From positions 1 through 10,098 of the forward strand of contig JAAXXA010000060.1 in the NCBI GenBank assembly GCA_013334735.1: a stretch of 10,098 nt of DNA, read 5' to 3'. Below, piece by piece: positions 6,736-10,098 of this stretch (the stretch's first letter is position 1; each line of letters starts with the position of its first letter). A program made the translations under genes and the position numbers. The notes under the pieces were generated by a model. The model saw only the letters and a list, made by a program, of their open reading frames with translations. It was not told the DNA's origin and did not search any database. The DNA comes from Bacteroidota bacterium. Lineage in GTDB: Bacteria; Bacteroidota; Bacteroidia; Bacteroidales; CG2-30-32-10.

Positions 6736-6849
6736 TTGTTACGCAAATATAATAAAATTGAGATTCCTCATTCGCAAACTGGCGAATTGAGGAATCTCTT
6801 AAAAATAATTTATAGTTATTTATGAATATATTTCACATTTGCGTAACAA
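6736..6849. repeat. 13-bp inverted repeat pair flanking a hairpin
   Basis: TTGTTACGCAAAT at 6736-6748 is the exact reverse complement of 6837-6849. The core TTACGCAAAT occurs a third time, in direct orientation, at 6668-6677 over the -33 box of the downstream promoter. Between the two arms lies the long hairpin at 6760-6798. The block of about 114 bases could be a tiny non-autonomous element with terminal inverted repeats, or a set of regulator sites around a terminator. Nothing in the 305-base gap looks like a coding sequence. Confidence 0.55.
6760..6798 (-). terminator. Long hairpin, probable terminator after cphA
   Basis: GAGATTCCTCA plus TTCGC (6760-6775) pairs with 6782-6798, leaving one unpaired base and a 6-base loop, for a stem of about 16 bp. 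Read on the minus strand it lies about 125 bases after the cphA stop and is followed by a U-rich run (AATTTTATTATATTT). It precedes the promoter of the next gene, as a terminator between two units should. The stem words (GAGATTCCTC, GAGGAATCTC) also resemble interspersed repeats of Bacteroidota, so it may be a repeat acting as a terminator. Confidence 0.5.
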
Positions 6850-6924
6850 AAAGTAAGTAATATAAAAAACGACACAACCTTCTCTTAGGTTCGTCTTTCA
6901 TGGGTAAAACAGCTTTGATTAAAT

Positions 6925-9567
6925 TTATTTATTTTGGTTTATTATCTTAAGTGTTTCTTCAGGTTTTGCAGATAAAATAACTATTATTTTATTTTTCTCC
7001 AATTTGAGCAATGCTGTTTCCCATGCTTTGTCAGGTTCAATAAATGTAGTGATTTTTTGCTCGTCGTAACCTTTTTTAATTGCTCCTTTTTTGAGTAGCT
7101 CAATAATTTCACCTGTTTGCCGTCCACTATTATCAATACCTTCGTAAAATAAAATTTCACTGAATATGCTTGTGGCAGTAGCTCCTATTTCCATAATTTG
7201 TTCATCGCTTCTATCGCCTGTAGCGTAAACTACTCCAATTTTTTCTTCGGTGTAATTATCTAAAAAGCTTTTAAGCCCTTGCAGATTAATAATATTATGA
7301 GCATTATCAAGCAATACCATCGAACCTTTAATCGGGATAAGATTCATTCTGCCGGGAAGATTTTCGGGTGTAGGTAAAAAACTTTTCAGGTATTTTACAA
7401 TATTTTCGATAGTTACACCAAAAGCAAATAAAGCGGCAACAGATGCAAGGATCTGGTCGTACATGAATGTAGCTTTATTTCCAAAAGTTAGCGGAATATC
7501 AGTTAGAGGAATTAGCTGAATTGATTTTGTTTTATGATGGACGCAAATAACATTATCAATGATATTAACTGCCAATCCGCCTTTTAAAATATGAGCAGAA
7601 ACATCTTTATTTTGCGCTTGTTTGCTGAATAATGCTATTTTGCTGTAAAGCCGGTTTTTCATTTCCAACACAAGTTCGTTATCAGCATTAAGTATTGAAT
7701 ATCCGTCTTCATATACTTCCTCTGCAACAACAGATTTAGCATAAGCAAGATCTTCAATATATTCAATGTCATCTACTCCAACGTGCTCATCATGAATATT
7801 AAGTACAATTCCAAAATCGGCAAACTTATATCCTAAGCCTTTTCGTAATATTCCTTCCCTGGAAGTTTCGGTTATGGCGCAATCTATTACAGGATCTTTT
7901 AATACAAGAGCAACATCTTCAGTATATGTCATATTACCTTTAAAAAGACACTTATCATCTATATAAAGACCGTCCGAAGTATTTATACCCGTAGTAAAGC
8001 CTTCTTGTTTAAGACAATAGTTCAACAACAAAACGGCAATAGTTTTTCCGGCAGTGCCAGTTACTGAAAAAATGGGAACTCTTGTTTTTTCATTAGCAGG
8101 AAAAAGCATATCCACAAGCGATTTGGCTACATTTCTACTAACACCATCAGTAGGATTAAGGTGCATCCGGAAGTCAGGGGCAGCATTAATTTCTATTATT
8201 ACTCCTCCGTTTTCGTTGATGGGAGCCGCAATATCAGATGTAATAAAATCAACTCCCGCTACATTTAAACCTATTACCCGCGCTGCTCTTTCAGCAAGAA
8301 AAATATTAAAAGGGTTCACTGTATCTGTAACATCTTTAGCAGAACCTCCAAACTTCATATTTCCCGATGTTTTCAGAAAAATTGTTTTTCCTGTACTTAA
8401 TACCGAATCAAGTGTTAGCTCATTATCTGATAATAATTTTTCTGTTATTTCGTCAATTTCAACAATTGATAATTTTCCCTTATCTCCTTGTTGTCTTTCA
8501 GGCTGTGCGTTCAGTTGCTCAATAAGTTGTTTTACAGATAAAGCGCCGTTTCCTGAAACATAAGGTGGTGTAAGCTCTGTGGCTGCTACAAATTTATAAT
8601 CAATAATAAGTAACCTGTATGATTTACCTTCTACATGAGGCTGTGCAATTACCTTATCATTAAATTCTTTCGCCTGAAGAAAAGCATTTGTAATTTCTTT
8701 TTCTGTTTTAAGATTTACAGTAAGGCTTTTTCCTAAATATCCTTCATAAGGTTTAACAACAATAGGTTTTTGTAATCTTTTTTGGAAGTCCAACAAGTCT
8801 AACGTATTATCAGCGCTGATAGTTTCGGGCATCGGAATACCTGCATTAGTAAGCATTAGCGATGTAAGAAATTTGTTATCGGAAGTTTCTACTGCTATAA
8901 AATTTGTGTCGGAAGTAATTGTTGCCCTTACAGATTTGTGATATTTACCTGTACCAAGTTGAACAAGGTTATACTCATCTAATCGCAAAAATGGGATTTT
9001 TCTTTTTTCAGCTTCGTTAACAATTGCCTGTGTGCTGGGACCGAGAAGCCTTTTTTCGCGAATATCAATAAGGTTTTCAACAATTTCGTTGCAATCAAAT
9101 TTCTGATTTGTAAGAAGTGAATTAACAAGGTTTACGGCAGCTTTTCCTGCATATATACCGGCTACTTCATCAAAAAAACGAAATATTATATTGTAAACTC
9201 CTGTTTCTAATGTAGAGCGTGTTTTGCCATAGCCTACATCCATTCCTGCAAGCGTCTGCAATTCGATAGCTACATGTTCTATAACATGACCAAGCAGAGT
9301 ACCTTCATTAACTCTCAGGAGAAAGCCTCCTTTTTTACCAACAGAGCAATGATGCTCATAAAGAGAGGGTAATGCTTTTTCTAATTTTTCAGGGAAGGCT
9401 TCAATTTGATTAGTAAAAACCTCGTTATAACTTCCCAGATCAAGACGAATCAAAACAATAGGTCCAGCGCTGAAATAATTGGCTCCATGCATCACCTGTG
9501 TTTTAAGCACTTTCAAGGGCTCTTTCAGGAAAGAATAACTGATATATTCTTGTAAGGTTTTTGGCAT
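6925..9567 (-). CDS. cphA: Cyanophycin synthetase (CphA-type), full length, divergent ATP-grasp core
   Basis: At 880 aa it has the normal CphA length and three parts. CphA makes cyanophycin from Asp and Arg without a ribosome: the ATP-grasp domain adds Asp to the chain and the Mur-ligase domain adds Arg to its side chain. The N-domain (about 1-165) carries HVIEH (94-98) in GHVIEHVAIELQTLAGM, fitting the metallohydrolase site reported to make primers in some CphA enzymes. The ATP-grasp region (about 172-490) has GPSTQAI (176-182), K272-P273, the Mg-binding E459-I-N461 and AAPDFRMHL (462-470). It departs from consensus in the glycine-rich loop (GYLGKSL, 276-282), in ELTPP (331-335) and in LKTSGNM (398-404). 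The Mur-ligase region (about 496-880) has P-loop GTAGKT (504-509), ETSREGILR (567-575), NIHDEHVG (590-597), LDNAHN (753-758) and GDRSDE (784-789). It starts 2 bases after the peptidase E stop, so they are surely one transcript. Asp/Arg specificity is inferred from the family. Confidence 0.92.
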   Translation of the reverse strand: MPKTLQEYISYSFLKEPLKVLKTQVMHGANYFSAGPIVLIRLDLGSYNEVFTNQIEAFPEKLEKALPSLYEHHCSVGKKGGFLLRVNEGTLLGHVIEHVAIELQTLAGMDVGYGKTRSTLETGVYNIIFRFFDEVAGIYAGKAAVNLVNSLLTNQKFDCNEIVENLIDIREKRLLGPSTQAIVNEAEKRKIPFLRLDEYNLVQLGTGKYHKSVRATITSDTNFIAVETSDNKFLTSLMLTNAGIPMPETISADNTLDLLDFQKRLQKPIVVKPYEGYLGKSLTVNLKTEKEITNAFLQAKEFNDKVIAQPHVEGKSYRLLIIDYKFVAATELTPPYVSGNGALSVKQLIEQLNAQPERQQGDKGKLSIVEIDEITEKLLSDNELTLDSVLSTGKTIFLKTSGNMKFGGSAKDVTDTVNPFNIFLAERAARVIGLNVAGVDFITSDIAAPINENGGVIIEINAAPDFRMHLNPTDGVSRNVAKSLVDMLFPANEKTRVPIFSVTGTAGKTIAVLLLNYCLKQEGFTTGINTSDGLYIDDKCLFKGNMTYTEDVALVLKDPVIDCAITETSREGILRKGLGYKFADFGIVLNIHDEHVGVDDIEYIEDLAYAKSVVAEEVYEDGYSILNADNELVLEMKNRLYSKIALFSKQAQNKDVSAHILKGGLAVNIIDNVICVHHKTKSIQLIPLTDIPLTFGNKATFMYDQILASVAALFAFGVTIENIVKYLKSFLPTPENLPGRMNLIPIKGSMVLLDNAHNIINLQGLKSFLDNYTEEKIGVVYATGDRSDEQIMEIGATATSIFSEILFYEGIDNSGRQTGEIIELLKKGAIKKGYDEQKITTFIEPDKAWETALLKLEKNKIIVILSAKPEETLKIINQNK

Positions 9568-9569
9568 TT

Positions 9570-10098
9570 CTATTTTAATAAAAAATCCAAATTATCGGAA
9601 GCAGAATATTCTTTTGCTTCAACGCCAAATTGCATAAGCCTTAATTGTTTTTTGCCTACTAATTTTACAGATGAGCCTTCAATACGGAGTATAGAGCTTT
9701 CTCTTAAACCAACAACTTTCATTTTTTGATTTATTTTCATATATTCCATAAGACGCTGTTCGCGGGTTTCACCGGCGTGATTGGGCTGAACAAAATCAGT
9801 ATAATGTGGGTTTATTTGAAATGGAATAAGGTTAATGCAATTAAAACTTTCAGGTTGAATAATAGGCATATCATTAGTGGTGCAGAGTTTCGGGCAGGCA
9901 ACGTTAGAGCCGGCGCTCCATCCTATGTAAGGAGTTCCTGAAATAACTTTTTCCTTTATTGCGCGTATTATTCCCATTTTGTAAAGCATATACACCAGGA
10001 AAAAAGTGTTTCCGCCGCCAATAACAATTACTTCAGCATTTTTAACTGCATCTACAGCATTTATATTTTTGTGTATCGGGTCAACTTCATAACCAAGT
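9570..10098 (-). CDS. pepE: Peptidase E (alpha-aspartyl dipeptidase), N-terminus beyond the window
   Basis: The open frame runs without a stop to the window edge, giving 175 visible residues of an expected 230-235; about 59 N-terminal residues are missing. Peptidase E (serine peptidase family S51) cleaves Asp-X dipeptides in the cytoplasm and is a relative of cyanophycinase. The visible part opens LGYEVDPIHKN and continues with VIVIGGGNTFFL, GWSAGSN holding the nucleophilic Ser (codon 9917-9915), TTNDMPI with the Asp 15 residues later, and INPHY with the His 22 residues after that. These spacings equal those of Ser120, Asp135 and His157 in the enterobacterial enzyme. GETREQR follows, also typical. 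A GTG at 9995 is internal, not the start, because GGGNTF lies upstream of it in frame. GWSAGSN points to dipeptidase E, not to cyanophycinase, which has a different Ser context. It is the first visible gene of the cphA transcript, and a role in Asp recycling from the polymer is inferred. Confidence 0.92.
   Translation of the reverse strand, partial: LGYEVDPIHKNINAVDAVKNAEVIVIGGGNTFFLVYMLYKMGIIRAIKEKVISGTPYIGWSAGSNVACPKLCTTNDMPIIQPESFNCINLIPFQINPHYTDFVQPNHAGETREQRLMEYMKINQKMKVVGLRESSILRIEGSSVKLVGKKQLRLMQFGVEAKEYSASDNLDFLLK

Noticed and set aside
6871..6897. Small AACCT/AGGTT hairpin just after cphA as terminator
   Set aside because: The stem is only 5 bp with no U-rich tail; the hairpin at 6760-6798 is a much better candidate.
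8054..8563. 169-aa open frame on the plus strand inside cphA
   Set aside because: It is the antisense of a strongly conserved ATP-grasp/Mur region whose motifs are all on the minus strand. Its composition is Ser/Pro-rich, as expected of a shadow frame, and no promoter precedes it.
9570..9995. GTG at 9995 as the start of the last gene
   Set aside because: The same frame continues upstream to the window edge and encodes the conserved GGGNTF strand-loop of peptidase E, so the true start lies outside the window.
9570..10098. Calling the last gene cyanophycinase (cphB) because of its neighbour
   Set aside because: The nucleophile context GWSAGSN and the TTNDMPI and INPHY motifs, with 15- and 22-residue spacing, are those of dipeptidase E.

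Overview
The window looks like chromosome from an AT-rich member of the Bacteroidota, probably one that meets low oxygen. The main support is two intergenic promoters that match the Bacteroidota form exactly (TTTG, 20 bases, TAnnTTTG). Start codons have A-rich leaders with no Shine-Dalgarno, there is a flavodiiron oxygen/NO reductase, and the antitoxin and interspersed repeats are of types I associate with this phylum. Genus cannot be told from this stretch.

Left part (1-3300): a repeat-filled leader precedes a flavodiiron protein gene (318-1523, +). Convergent with it is a two-gene toxin-antitoxin module (1666-2204, -) with its own promoter. Divergent from that module is an unrecognised lipoprotein gene (2373-3167, +).

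Right part (3310-10098, all on the minus strand): in transcription order, a peptidase E homologue cut by the window edge, a full-length cyanophycin-synthetase-type enzyme (880 aa) 2 bases behind it, a shorter cyanophycin-synthetase paralogue (632 aa) behind its own strong promoter, and an isoaspartyl dipeptidase. This reads as a locus for making and breaking an Asp-containing branched peptide such as cyanophycin (multi-L-arginyl-poly-L-aspartate). The synthetases would build the polymer. The two dipeptidases would handle alpha-Asp dipeptides (PepE) and beta-Asp dipeptides (IadA). No classical cyanophycinase (CphB) is visible.

The most interesting point is that the two synthetase paralogues have diverged in complementary ways. 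The 880-aa protein keeps the N-domain HxxEH motif and a Mur-ligase P-loop but has an off-consensus ATP-grasp core. The 632-aa protein has a consensus-like ATP-grasp core but has lost the HxxEH motif, the Mur P-loop and the last Mur lobe. The space between them holds three copies of a 10-mer, one overlapping the downstream promoter, plus a long hairpin.

The intergenic regions also hold several degenerate tandem arrays with a period of 7 bases but different unit sequences. All family assignments rest on motif recall from the sequence alone; no database search was possible.
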